NCBI RefSeq assembly: GCF_030445035.2
Contig: NC_080702.1
Coordinates: forward strand, 22,703,652 to 22,767,651
Length of the DNA stretch: 64,000 nt
Direction of reading: 5' to 3'
Origin: Dasypus novemcinctus
Taxonomy: Eukaryota; Chordata; Mammalia; Cingulata; Dasypodidae
Position numbers and translations under genes: made by a program. This document shows positions 1-11,945 of this stretch, in pieces. The first letter of the stretch is position 1. Every line of letters starts with the position of its first letter. Below the pieces are notes generated by a model that saw only the letters and a program-made list of their open reading frames with translations, had not been told where the DNA came from and made no database searches.

Positions 1-182
1 TTATGGGCACACTCCTTGTGCATGGGGCTCCCCTACATGGGGGACACCCCTGCGTGGCACGGCACTCCTTGTGCGCATCAGCACTGCGCATGGGCCAGCT
101 CCACACGGGTCAAGGAGGCCTGGGGTTTGAACTCCCATGTGGTAGATGGACAACCTAACCACTGGGCCAAGTCCGTTTCCCT
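1..182 (-). repeat. DAS-type tRNA-derived SINE, cut by the window edge
   Basis: The reverse strand from about 182 reads like the head of the young SINE at 60691-61070: an A-box-like segment ending in gcccagtggttagg, a B-box-like ggtttgaactcc (plus-strand view), then the body with the gcgcatcagcactgcgcatgg segment. The 3' part and A-tail lie beyond base 1. The family resembles the armadillo DAS SINEs as I remember them. Confidence 0.85.
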
Positions 183-395
183 CTTCTTTCTTCTTAAGGA
201 TCTGTAGTCCAACCTTCTTCAGATCTCAGCTGTAGGCTGGCATATAGCTTGTCTCTCTTCCTCTGGGTCTTGATTCTTTCCAGTCTCAGCTGCACTGTTC
301 CCTTTACAAAGTAGGTGGTAAATTATCAGGCTCATCTCTCTCCCAGGGGTCATAGAATCCTCTGTGTGTCTTCTCTGTGTAGCTACCTCCTTTTT
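183..395 (-). repeat. MaLR-like LTR fragment, lineage-specific family
   Basis: The stretch with 'ctggcatatagcttgtctctc' followed by 'cttctctgtgtagc' resembles the minus-strand LTR-like element at 37961-38460. That family ends with an AATAAA signal and a terminus resembling MaLR LTRs. The same element may resume at about 820-924, where 'gagatgcactctag' and 'aaaagccctaatc' echo the other copies. Class assignment is inference. Confidence 0.45.
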
Positions 396-924
396 TTAAA
401 ATTATTGAATGTTTTAATTTAATTGAACTATTAACTCATAATCTTTACACCTGGCACTTAATTGTCTCTAATTTAAAATAGGTATTGAACTATTTTGGTT
501 TATATTTAAGAAAAAGAGATGTATGTATTAGTACTGAAAGTTAAATAATATGTATAATGTAGTTAATTTCAGATTGAGAAAATATGGTGAATAGGTATGC
601 TTCTATCAAATATAACTATGTAATATCAATGTATACTTTGATATTATCACAGTATAATACCTAAATAAATATAAGGTATTTTCTTCATTAAAACAATTCT
701 TTTTCTCCAGCTTATCATAGATTTCACCCATGTAGGTGTCAGCTTACATCCTGCCTTTACCCCCCAATTTCCTGTAAGCCTATTATCCAGTCTCTGTTTT
801 ATCAGTTCACCAAGAGGGAATCGACTCAAGGCTGAGATGCACTCTAGTGATGTGATTGAATAAAAGCCCTAATCTTAACATAACTTATCATCTGTCTCAG
901 CTGAATCTAATAAAATCAAAAGGT
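396..924. other. AT-rich unassigned DNA
   Basis: No coding or RNA signal is visible. It is AT-rich, with short A/T runs at 396-680. Bases 820-924 resemble the MaLR-like LTR family and may be the rest of the 183-395 copy, split by an insertion. Confidence 0.4.
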
Positions 925-2649
925 GAGGTGGGGCAAGATGGCATCTGAGTAAGTAAGCCATTGTCATCTCTCCTGCAAAGGACTGGTTGAGTGGTGACAG
1001 AATCCTGCTGGAGTGGGCTGTTTTGGGAACCTACAAAGCAGGAGGTATATGGACATCCATCTGGAGAGACTGTGACAAAATTATGCTTGCTCGAGGTAAA
1101 ACTGTCGGTTTCTAAGACTGAATTAGGAAGCTGTGGGAAGGTAAATCCCTTATCCCTAGACCTAAGGGCTACAGCATTCCCTGAGAACTACCAGTCATAC
1201 AGCAGAGTTCCCAAGCCCTGTGTCCCCCAAATGTATGAACCCCAAGCCTGTATTTCCTGAACCCTCACAACTCAAATTTCACAGACACACATACCCTGAG
1301 TCCACATTCTCCCAGGCCTCTGTTTCCCAAACACAGCACTCCCAGATATGGCATTGCCCCAACCCTCTGGTCTTGGATTAACTCAGGGAGTGGGAGGGTT
1401 TAGGTGGGAGGTGCAGAGGGGCCCACGGAGTACAGATTCAATTTTCTGGTCCCCCGTTTTATTGAGTTTGGAGACGTACACCAGCTGATTTGGAGAGAAC
1501 CTAGGAAGAGAGGAGAGGTGAATCTGCTGAGAAAGCCCAACTTACCTAAATGCCCTGGAATAGGAAATTGGTCAGGTAGAAGGTGGAGTCAGAAAATTAA
1601 CTAACCTCCCTTTAGCACACCTAAGGGAGAGAGACAGTAGGACGTGCATTGCAGGCTTCCAATAGCATATTTAGTGTTCCTGGCAAGGAGTGAGTGCTCT
1701 CAAGAAATTAAGAGACATTATTTTCTGAAGATAGTTGGTTCAACAGAGACTCAATTAAATCTCATACAGGATCCCTCACACAACCTTCCTACTGCCCTGG
1801 AGAGAGGGAAGTGAGGAAGGGAGAAAGGGGGAAAGTCAGACTCCTAAGCAGTTCATTCCATTGTAAAGAGGATTCCTTGCTTGAGGCCTTGTCTGGTCTT
1901 TTCTGTTGGTTTGTTTTCTGGTTTTTCCTTCCTCTTTATTCCCCCATGGCCCTTTTTTTTTCTTTATCTTTTTCTTGCTTGCTATTTTTTCCTTTTTCTT
2001 CTTTTTATAAAAATATTAGGTGCTGCAGGCAACATTTCTTATTTGCTGTGCTTCCTCATCCTTAATTTCCTCTTTCCTGTGTGTATTGATTTTGTCTACC
2101 AACACTCTTTCCTTTCCATTACATCTTTCTATCCTCCATCATTTATTGTTTCTCTTATATTCCTCCTCTCTTTGTTTAGCCCACGATATTTCTGACTTTT
2201 TCTCTCTAATACCTCCATTCTGTTTTCTATCTTTTATTCACTTTTTATATTATTGTCCTTTCTTTTCTCTTTCCCCCTCTCAGGAACACACTGGCCTTTT
2301 AAATTATACTATATTCCTTTCCATATTCAGTTTACTAATTCATTATAGGTGCTCCACTTTTTTTCTGTTATAACTCTACAGAACTTACAAGAGTTCAATA
2401 TCCATTCTCCTAGATCTCACATGGTTTTTCTGCTAACATTCACTTTCAATACTACAACTATATTTTTCTTTCTTACCCCTTTTGCTTTCTCTGGCCCTAA
2501 TATTTTCCTTGAAGGGAACTTAGCCAACAAAAAGGAAATAGGATAAGAACAAAGTTACAAGGAGAAGACGTAACATGCACACAAAAACAAAAACTATTTA
2601 AACACCAAGGAAAAGAAACTAATGAACAGAATAAGCCTATCAAGATAAA
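925..2649 (+). mobile_element. L1-A 5' UTR
   Basis: It starts with a gcaagatggc motif that matches, in reverse, the 5' end of L1-C at 30672-30696. It continues with the same C/T-rich leader that L1-C shows at 29000-29900, including the 'ggtgctgcaggcaacat' segment. Open frames within it are pyrimidine-rich noise. It ends at the ORF1 start. This copy is older and more decayed than L1-C. Confidence 0.8.
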
Positions 2650-3428
2650 ATGATGACAAGACAGCAACAAATGATTACAAACTATGCCAATAATCAGGAA
2701 ACCTGGCCCAATCCAATGAACAAACTAAAAACCAGGAAGAAGAGTAGAATATCAAACAACTAATTAAATCTCCCAAAAAACATATATCATGGACCACTAT
2801 TATGAAGTGAAGGAAGAGATTAAGGATATTAAGAAAACATGTAGAGAGCATACAGAAGAAATAATAATCATACCCAAAAGGTAAGGGATATAATGGGAAA
2901 GAACAGTACTCTCCAAGGAATCAAAAATGCACTCCCAGCAAATAATAGCAGATTTGAAGAGGCAGAAGATACAGTTAGTGATGTGGAATACATTACATCA
3001 GAAATAAACCATATAGTATAATTGATTGATAAAAAGAGAGAAAAAATCCAGCTGGGACATAGGGACCTGAATGACAATGTAAAACACCCAAACATACACA
3101 TTATAGGCATCCCAGAAGGAGAAGAGAAGAGAATGGGCACAGGATGGGTGTTGAAGGAAATAATGACTGAAAGCTTCCCGAACGTATTGAGGGAGATGCA
3201 TGTACATGTCCAGGAAGCACAATGCACCCCAAACAGCATAAATCTGAAAATGCCTAACCCAATACATATACTTGACAAATTATCCAATGGGCAAGACAAG
3301 GACAAAATATTAAAATCATCAAGAGAAAAGAGACCCATCACATACAAAGGAGGCTCCATAAGATTATTGCTGATTTCTCATATGAAACCATGGAGGCAAG
3401 AAGGCAGAGGTATGACATATTCAACGTA
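2650..3428 (+). pseudogene. L1-A ORF1, 5' part, broken
   Basis: It encodes the L1 ORF1 RNA-binding chaperone. The tandem ATG start at 2650 gives the same MMTRQ start as the intact ORF1 of L1-C, but a stop follows within about 40 codons. Downstream, 3022-3429 is open and covers the RRM region (IQLGHRDLNDN, IHIIGIPEGEE) and the start of the C-terminal domain. The frame is then interrupted by a nested L1 at about 3429 and resumes at 5601. Not functional. Confidence 0.85.
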
Positions 3429-5600
3429 ACTGTGAGAGCAATAGAAGTGTTTCACAAGAGTAACAAGGATGGATATAAAACATGTAATATTACACCAAAA
3501 ACATATAGGGGATGACAGACTAATAATGTAAATCATAATGTAAAACATAGGATAACTAAAAATCTAGAAAACCGTATAGCCTAAAGTATAAACCACAATG
3601 TAAACACAAATGTTACCTTGTTTGAAAGCTATTGTCTCAATATCTGTACATCAGTTCCAGTAAATATGATATGAATAAGTTAAAAGATTATTGCTGTGGA
3701 AGGGACAAGGTTTTATATTGGATATGTAGGAGTACTGTATATTGTATATATGAATTGCTGTGATCTATGGCTCTTGTGAAGAGTAGCTCAATAATTAGGA
3801 AAAAAGAAAAGAAAAAGATAGGATGTAGAATTTTTCCAAATCAATATATATTCTATATCTAACGTTTAAATTCATCGCTATATTCCATTTTACTATTACG
3901 GGAACCTGGCATTATATTGGGCTTGACTTTTCAGGAAGTTTTGGATCACAGAGTGGTTCAACAATGGCAGCAGAGGAGTACTGGTATGGGATGTTATTGA
4001 CAGGGGCCATAGGGTTGACAGGGAGTTATACAGGGCATGTGTCCAGGGTGCATGGAAATGTTTGGATATACTCATAGTGGAAACAATTAAAAACAACAGC
4101 TGGGGGGGTACTGGGTTCCTGACCATGGGGGTCTCTCTTGTGGTCCATAGGGGAGCAGTGGCAGTCCCCCGGGTGCAATGGCAAGGGCCAGGAAGGAATG
4201 AGGGTCCAACAGTGAGCCCCTGATACTAATGACTATGCTTGTGAGCCTATACACCTGAAAGAAGGACAAGACCTACAGCAGCAGTGTGCCTAAGAGTTCC
4301 CTCCTGACAGCCTCCGTGTTACTCAAATGTGGCCAGTCTCGAAGCCAAACTCAGCATATAAATGCACTGCCTTCCCCCCAGTGTGGGACATGACACCTGG
4401 GGATGATCCTCCCTGGCACCAAGGGATCACTACCAAGTACCAGCTGATGGCATAACTAGAAAATGACCTTGAATTAAAGGTTCAATGCAGACCACCAGAA
4501 TATCCCTGTCTACATATCATAACAGGAGTTAAAAATGCTGTTTGACCTAAAGTAAGGGGGAAATGGAAAGGACAAATGAGTTCATATGGCTATGAGTCTC
4601 TAAAAAAGAGTCTGGAGGTTGTCAGAAGGATTGCCCTTGTGCACACCTGAGCAGAGTCTCAGAGACAGATAAGGTAGATACAACCCCAGGTATTGGTTCT
4701 TTTGAGGGCTAAAGAGACCCACATGTTTTATGGTCATGGCAGATGTTGTTCACTGCCATGTCAGTTGGCCCTTCTTTGGAGTTGGTGTTTCTGTGTGATG
4801 GAACTGGACTGAGATGGGATCTCTTTTCAAAAACCTTTCATTGCTACTTTACTGGAATTTTAGTTGGTGCTGGGGTTTAAGATATATCTAGGGGATTTGA
4901 ATCTATGGACTGAGAATATGATAGCCAGGCCATGAGCCTCAACAGACTTCAGCTCCTACACTCTGATTTATTGGACTTACCCCACTCAGCTAACATGGAG
5001 TTGAAGAATGTCAGCCACCACACCATGGAGCCTAGAGTGCCTACAACTGAAAGCAGGAGGATTGCATCCAGTATCCATGTGGAATCTAAGCCCCCTCTTG
5101 ACATAGATGTGGAATGGACACAACCAAGCCAAAGTCCACAGGAAGGAGGAATACAGTAAGGATTAGAGTCGACTTAATGATATTCTATTCATGAACTATT
5201 GTGGTTAATAATTGAGAAAATGTGGCATTGATGTGGAAAAAAGTAGCCATGGTGGATGCTGGGTGCAGCAAATGGGAGGAAGAGATGAGATGTGGAGGCA
5301 TTTTTGGTACTTGGAGTTGTCCTGGGTGGTGCTGCAGGGACAATTACTGGACATTGTAGATCCTCCCATGGCCCACTGGATGGAATGTGGGAGAGTGTGG
5401 GCTATGATGTGGACCATTGACCTTGAGGTGCAGTGATGGCCAGAGATGTACTCAGCAAATGCAATGGATGTGTCATGATGATGGGGAGAGTTTTGCTGTG
5501 GGGGGAGTGGTGGAGTGGGGGCAGGAGGGGTGAATGGGGACCTCATATTTTTTAATGTAATATTTTTTAAAAAGTGAATAAATAAAATTTTTAAAAAAGA
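3429..5600 (+). mobile_element. Nested 5'-truncated L1 (3' UTR only)
   Basis: The sequence is the plus-sense equivalent of the L1-C 3' UTR at 9058-11945. Shared landmarks include ggcattatattgggcttgac, the 'gttggactt..cccactcagctaacatgg' stretch and the terminal block before aataaataaaattttt with an A-rich tail. It separates two halves of L1-A ORF1: 3412-3428 and 5601 onward join to the TATGACAT..TACTAAAAG context seen in L1-C. Only 3' UTR was copied, so no protein is encoded. Confidence 0.8.
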
Positions 5601-5788
5601 TACTAAAAGGAAAGAATTTCCATTGAAGAATACTCTATCCAGGAAAGCTAGCATTGAAAAGTGTTGGAGAGTTCAAAATATTCACAGATAAAGAGAAATT
5701 AAGAGAGTATGCCAACAAGAAACCTGCCCTTAAAGAAATGCTAAAAGAAGTTCTGCAGGAGGAAAGAAAAAAGGAGAGACAGAGTTGA
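5601..5788 (+). pseudogene. L1-A ORF1, 3' part
   Basis: This resumes the C-terminal domain of ORF1 after the nested insertion. Codons for KIFTDKEKLREYANK and for a terminal KEVLQEERKKERQS are followed by TGA at 5786-5788. It lines up with the last 60 residues of the intact ORF1 at 28004-28972. Confidence 0.8.
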
Positions 5789-5884
5789 TGGAGAGTGTAA
5801 AAACAACTAAATGGAAAGAAAAAAAATCAAACAACAAATGACAAACACAAGTCAAAAGAAAATCTGGCTAAGGTAGGTAATTCC

Positions 5885-6810
5885 TTGAAAGAAATAACAC
5901 TGAATGTCAATGGATTAAACTCAACTGTTAAGAGACACAGATTGGAAGATTGGGTAAGGAAATATGACCAGTTGATATGTTGTCCACAAGAAACACATCT
6001 TAGATCCATGGATTCAAGAAAATTGAAACTGAATGCCTGGAAAACAATCTTACAGGCAAACAATAATCCAAAAAGGGCAGGAATAGCTATATTAATATTG
6101 CACAAAATAAACTTTAAATGCAAAACTATTCTTAGAGACATTACATATTAGTGAAAGGGATAAACTTTCAAAAAGCAAGAACAATCGTAATCATTTATGC
6201 CCCTAACAAGGGTGCCTCCAAATACATGAGGCAAATACTGGAAAAACTAATAATAGGAATAGATGCCTCTACAGTTATAGTGGGTCACTTTAACACACCA
6301 CTCTCACCATTGGAAAGAACATCTAAAAGAGAATCAATGAAGAAACAAAGACTTTGAACAATATATTAGAGGATTTGGACATCATAGACATATGCATAAC
6401 CTTACACCCAAATACAGCAGTATATACATTCTTCTCAAGTGCACATAGATCATTCTCCAAGATAAACCACATGCTAGGCCATGAAGAAAGTCTCAATGAA
6501 TTCAGAAAGATTGAAATCCTAAAAAAAATAATTTTTCTCACCACAGCAGAATGACTGGAAATTTGCAAGGGACAGAGACCCAGATATGGCACCAAGATAT
6601 GGAAGTTAAACTGCACACTCTTAGAAAAACAGTGGGTCAAGGAAGAAATCTCAACAGAAATCAATTACTACCTTGAAACAAATGAAAATGAAAACACTAC
6701 ATATCAAACCTTACGGGATGTGGCAAAAGCTGTCCTGAGAGGGAAATTCATAGCCATAAATTCATACATCAAAAAAGAAGAGCTAAAATTGAAGAACTAA
6801 CTGCACAATT
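5885..6810 (+). pseudogene. L1-A ORF2 endonuclease domain, truncated
   Basis: This is the N-terminal apurinic-type endonuclease of L1 ORF2. ITLNVNGLNS near the start and QETH (catalytic Glu) are present. The GDFN motif reads GHFN, so a catalytic Asp is lost, and the frame is broken at about 6150 and 6357. At about 6811 the sequence jumps from the end of the endonuclease region (SYIKKEE then EELTAQF) directly into L1 3' UTR. The linker, RT and C-terminal domains are therefore deleted. Confidence 0.85.
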
Positions 6811-7440
6811 TGTTGGACTTACCCAAAGCAGCTAACAGGGAGGTGAAGATGGTCAACCACCACACCAGGGAACCAAGAGTGTCTACAACTGCAAGCAGAA
6901 GAATTTCATTCATCATCCATGTGGAATCTAAGCCCCCTTTTGATATAGAGGTGGAGTGGACATCCCAGTGTCCACAGAATGGAGGAATAAAATAGGGACT
7001 AGAGTGGACTTACTGGTATTCTACTATAAAACTATTGTGACTAGTAATAGAAGAAATTGCAGCATTGATGTGGAGAGAGTGGCCACAGTAGTTGCTGAGG
7101 GCACAGAGAGGGAAAAAGAGATGTGATGTGGGGGCATTTTGGGGACTTGGAGTTGTACAAAATGATATTGCAGGTTCAGATGCAGAATATTATATATCCT
7201 GCCATAACCCACTGAATAAACTCTGGGAGAGTGTGAACTACAGGGTAAGCTATTATTCATGTGGTGCAGCAATGCTCCATAATGTGTTTCCAGAGTATGA
7301 TGAGTGTGCCACAATGATGGGGGAGTTTGTTCATGTGGGAGGAGTCGGGTGGAGGGTTTGGGGGTATACAGGAACCTCTTCTGTTTTTTAATGTAGCATT
7401 TTAAAAATAATGTATGTATCTTCAAAACCAATTTACAAAA
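6811..7440 (+). mobile_element. L1-A 3' UTR, terminal part
   Basis: It begins at 'ttggacttaccc', which matches 4971 in the nested L1, and follows the same order of landmarks (cacaccaggga, tggaatctaagcccc, ggaggaataaaatag) to a terminus near 7435. It is joined to ORF2 by an internal deletion. Confidence 0.75.
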
Positions 7441-7550
7441 ATGATGGGGGTGGGGTATTGGGAACTGGGTTATATCAGAACCTCTTTTTTTATGTAATAT
7501 TCTGTGTGATCTACTAAAATTTTTTTTTAATTGTTAAAAAAAAAACACAA
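7441..7550 (+). repeat. Second short L1 3' terminus with A-tail
   Basis: A further copy of the last ~60 bases of the L1 3' UTR (gggggtggggtattgg.., cctcttttttt, atgtaatattctgtg) ends in an A-rich run at about 7530-7550. It may be a separate tiny insertion or a tandem end. Confidence 0.5.
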
Positions 7551-7565
7551 AAAACATGAAGCCAA

Positions 7566-7675
7566 CAACACCACCAAAAAAATTGTTATCATGTCCAGAA
7601 ATACAGACCAGTTTAAAAACAAAATCTATATCATTTTGGGAATTCATAAGTAATATGAAACTGCCACAGACAAGT
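7566..7675 (-). repeat. MaLR-like LTR 5' terminus fragment
   Basis: Read on the minus strand it gives the 'cagtttcatattacttatgaattcc' start (shown in part) shared with the elements at 41994 and 42826. Only about 110 bases remain. Confidence 0.45.
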
Positions 7676-8265
7676 ACGTTTATTTTTTTCATGGCAGTTG
7701 TGAAATTTTCAACTATTATTTCCTCAAATACTCTTTCTGCTCCTTTTACCGTTTCTTCCTCTGGAACTCCCATGACAAAAATATCATGTTTCATGTTGTC
7801 ATTAAACTCACTAAGCCCCTACTTTTTTTTTTTTTCCAATCTTTTCCCTCTTCAATTTCAATTTTCTCTCTTTGGTATCACTTTTTCATTCTCTCATCAT
7901 TTGAGTCTATTTTCGTATGCATCTAATGTGTTTTTTATCTTACCTACTCTGTTTGTCATTTTCAAGAGCTCTGTTACTTTTCTATTCAAGATTTCAAATT
8001 CTTCTTTGTGCTTGCTCATTGTCTTCTTGATGTGTTTTTTTCTCTTTAGCCATGTTGTCTTTCAACTCATTATTTTGATATTATAAATTTTTGTGTATCT
8101 CATTAATTAGTTCTCTCAAATCCTGCATCTCTTGTGGGGTTTTGATATAGTCCTTTTCTTGGGCCATTCCTTCCATTTTCTTAGTATGGCTTGTAATTTT
8201 TTACTGTTGAGTAGGCATCTGATTAGGATGGTAGTTTATTTAGATGCTCAATTTCTTTCTTTCAT
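7676..8265 (-). pseudogene. Old L1 ORF1 fragment
   Basis: Minus-strand translation at 7534-7794 contains HDIFVMGVPEEE, KGAERVFEEII and ENFTTAMKK, the RRM region of L1 ORF1. Bases 7840-8265 give the coiled-coil half with many stops. It belongs to a different L1 from the ORF2 piece on its right, because on a minus-strand L1 ORF1 should lie to the right of ORF2. Confidence 0.7.
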
Positions 8266-9057
8266 AGTTTAGTGATTGGAGGCTGTGTCTTCCTGCTGTT
8301 ATTTAATTCTTGGTTTGACCTGGACCTATTTTATTTTGTTGCTTGTGATTTGCATGTTAAGTCTAAGAAAACATTTCCTAAGACAAGTTCCTGAAGATGC
8401 TTACCTATATTTTCTTCTTAGGAGTTTCATAGTTATTTCTGTTATATTAAGGTCTTTGATACATTTTGAGTTGATTTTTGTATATGATATGAGGTTGAGG
8501 TACACATTTTTTCCTCCTTTGTGATCCAGTGTTTCCAGCACCATATGTTTTAGAAACAATTCTTTCCAAATTGAGATGTCTTCTCCACCTTGTCAAAAAT
8601 CAATTGGCCAGAAAACTGAGGGTTGACTTCTGAGCTCTCAATACAATATCTATTCTTTTGATTTTACCATGCTTTTTTTAACCACTGTGATTTTGTAATA
8701 AATGTTACAATTGGGTTGTGCAAGTCCTCCAAGTTCATTCTTCTTTTTAAAGATTACTGTAGCTACTTGCAGTCCATTATCTTTCCTCATAAATTTTATC
8801 ATTTGCTATCCCATTCCTGCAAAGAATTTTTTTTTTCATTTTTATTGGGAATGTAATGAATCTATCAGTTGCTTTGGGTAGTATTGACATTAGAATGATA
8901 TCTAACACATGAACATGGACTGTCTTTCCTTTTATTTAAAGTTTTAAAAATAATCATTAAAATATTTTGTAGTATTCTGTGTACAAGATGTTTACATCCT
9001 TGGTAAAATTTATTCCTCGATATTTGAGGTTTTTATTTGCAATTGAGAAGGGAATTT
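8266..9057 (-). pseudogene. Old L1 ORF2, C-terminal half (left part of the split L1)
   Basis: The antisense text follows the familiar order of mammalian L1 ORF2 downstream of the RT palm, for example gatacattttgagttgattt, ccagcaccatatg, and ttgctttgggtagtattgac. It stops at gggaattt, 9050-9057. The sequence that should come next in ORF2 appears at 30697 after the same gggaattt, so this is one half of an L1 split by L1-C. Confidence 0.75.
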
Positions 9058-11945
9058 TTTTTTCAAAATTTATTCATTTTATTACATTCAGAAAATGAGG
9101 TCCCCTATACCCCCACCCCTCCCTGCATAGCAACAATCTCCTCCATCATCATGGACATTCATTGCATTTGGTGAATACATCTCTGAGCACTGCTGCACCT
9201 CATGGTCAATGGTCCACATCATAGCCCACACTCTCCCATGTTTGATCTGGTGGGCCATGGAAGGACATAAAATATCTGGCAATTGCCCCTGCAGCACCAC
9301 CCAGGACAATTCCAAGTCCCAAAAATGCCCCTACATCTAATCTCTTCCTCCCATTCCCCACAACCAGCAGCTACCATGGCCACTTTCTCCACACCAATGC
9401 CACATTTTCTTCGATTACTAATCACAATAGTTCATGAACTGAATACCATTAAGTCCACTTTAATCCAAATTCTATTCCTCCATCCTGTGGATCTTGGATT
9501 GATTGTGTCCACTCCACATCTATATCAAGAGGGGGCTTAGATTCCACCTGGATGCTGGATACAAACCTCCTGCTTTCAGTTGTAGCTGTGCTTGGCTCCA
9601 TGGTGTGGTGGTTGACTTTCTTCAACTCCATGTTGGCTGAGTGGGGTAATTCCAATAAACCAGAGTGTAGGAGGTGAAGTTTATTGAGGCTATCATATGG
9701 TCTATCATATGGTCAGTCCAGAGATTCAGATCCTCCGGGTATATATTAAACCCCAGCACCAATTACAGTCCTGGTAAATGTAACAGGAGAGGCCTGTGAA
9801 AAAAGGTCACATCTGAGTCTAGCTCCACCAGACAGATACACAAAATCCAAAGAAGGGCCAACTGACATAGCATTGAACTTGATCTGTCATGACCATAGAA
9901 CCTGTGGGTCTCTGTAGTCCTCAGAAGAACTAATACCTGGGATTTTATCTACTTTTTCTGTCTCTGCTGAGGTGTGCATATGGCAACCCCTCTGATAACC
10001 TCCTGGCTCTTTTTTGGAGACTCATAGACATATAAACTCATTTGTCCTTTGCATTTCCCCCTTGATTCAGGTCAAAAAGCATTTTTAACTTCTGGTATTA
10101 TATGATCATTGAGATATTCTGCTGGTCCAAGTTGACCCTTTTATTCAAGGTCATTTTCTAGTTACATCATCATCTGGTATTTGGTAGTAATTCCTCAGCA
10201 CCAGAGAGGCTCATTCCTGGGAGTCATGTCCCACACTGTGGGGAAGGCAACACAATTACATGCTGAGTTTGGCTTCAAGACTGGCCACATTTGAGCAACA
10301 TGGAGGGTCTCAGGAGGTAAGTCTTAGGCAGCCTGCAGGTCTAGGCCTTGTTCTTATTTCAGGTGCACAGGCTCACAAGCATATTCATTAGTATCAATGG
10401 CTCATTGTTGGACCTTCATTCTATTTTGGTCTTTGCTGTTCCACTTGGGGGATTGCTGCTGTTCCTTTAGGGACTGTGATAGAGCTCCCCTGGCTAGGAA
10501 CTCAGCACTCCCTCAGTTGTTTTTAATTGTATCCACTATGAAAATATCCAAACATTTTTATGTACCCTGAATATATGCCCTATAGAACTCCCTGCCAACC
10601 ATGTGTCCCCTGTCAATAACATCCCACACCAGTATGCCTCCCCTGCCATTGTTGAAACTCTCTGTGATCCAAAACCTCCTGAAAAGTGAAGCCCAATATA
10701 TTGCCAGGTTCCCTTATTAGTAAAATGCAATATAGCAATGAGTTTAAAGGTTATAGAACACATAAATTTAGAAAAATTAAGGTAAAAATTACTTGGTGTA
10801 TCAAAATTTAAAAATGCAAAAGATTTGTTTTTGATGTTTTGCCTCCATCACTGCAATAAGTGTTGCCCTGTTTGCAAATTGGCAAGGCAACTTCTTCCAC
10901 CTTTTCCTCAGTGTCTACACCCCATCCTTTTCCTATATTTTTTCTAATTACTAAGCTTATCTTCACAAGGGTTTTAGATCACAGTAATTCATATATACAA
11001 TATACAGTACTCCCACATATCCAACATAAAACCCTTTCCCTTCCACAGCAATAATCTTTTTACATATTCATACTATAATTACTGAAACTGATGCACAGAT
11101 ATAGAGACAATAGCTTTCAAACAAGGCAACATTTGTGTTTACATTGTGGTTTATATTTTAGCCTATAAAATTTTATAAATTTTTAATTATCTTATGTTTT
11201 ACATTATGATTTACATTTTACAAATATAAATATTTATAAATATTTTATAAATATAAATATGATTTACATTTTATAAATATATAAGGGCTGATAGCCCTTA
11301 TATATTTTTGGCGTAATTTTACATATCTTATATCCATCCTTGCGTACTTTTGTGAAACACTTCTATTGTCCCAACAGTTACATTGGTTCCATCTATTCAA
11401 TACCTCTTTCCCCATCTTCTTAGGGCCCACAGTGACAGTCTTCATTGCTTGAAGGGTCATGTTCAGAGATAATTGTAACAGTATTTAGGGTTTAATATGC
11501 TCAACTACCCTAATGCCCTGGGAGCCACCATTTCTCTTGAGAGATACAGTTCCCTCTATTTGATGGTATCAGTCCTCCCCAGGAGATGGGTATACCTTCA
11601 CTCTCATTATATGGGTCTCTAATCAATGATATAACCCACTCTAGCAAAACGAGCATTCACATATTCCCTAGGATCCTGTTCTGCATCAGATTATCCCCTT
11701 TAAGCATCTTAAACAGGTAACTTTCCTTATATTTTTGAAAAGGTTTTCTCAGCACTATACTCTCAACCAAATACCTGACAATCTCCTATGCTCGTATGTT
11801 GCCCCACACTCCCCCCAATTTTTCGGGCAAAATTACCCATCCTCCCATCCTTAGGCCCCTCAAGCCCGCATAGCCCCACCCAAAGGTAACCCTATGCCCC
11901 CATTTTATCTCTGCCTTTTACAAATACTTACCTCCAGTTTATCAT
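9058..11945 (-). mobile_element. L1-C 3' UTR
   Basis: A poly(T) run at 9058-9063 is the reverse of the L1 A-tail. The stretch then carries the 3' UTR landmarks shared with 3429-5600, 38550-39790 and 51175-52370. It reaches roughly 2.9 kb before ORF2 coding similarity starts near 11945, which is long for a mammalian L1 3' UTR. Minor insertions within it are possible. A perfect hairpin lies at 11275-11307. Confidence 0.75.
11275..11307. other. Perfect 15-bp hairpin in L1-C 3' UTR
   Basis: Bases 11275-11289 are the exact reverse complement of 11293-11307, with loop gat. It sits in an AT-rich insertion (about 11210-11307) that the plus-strand copy near 3500 lacks. Confidence 0.8.

Noticed and set aside
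1811-2546. Hydrophobic Phe/Leu/Ser-rich open frames
   Set aside because: Pyrimidine-rich L1 5' UTR; same sequence is non-coding in L1-C.
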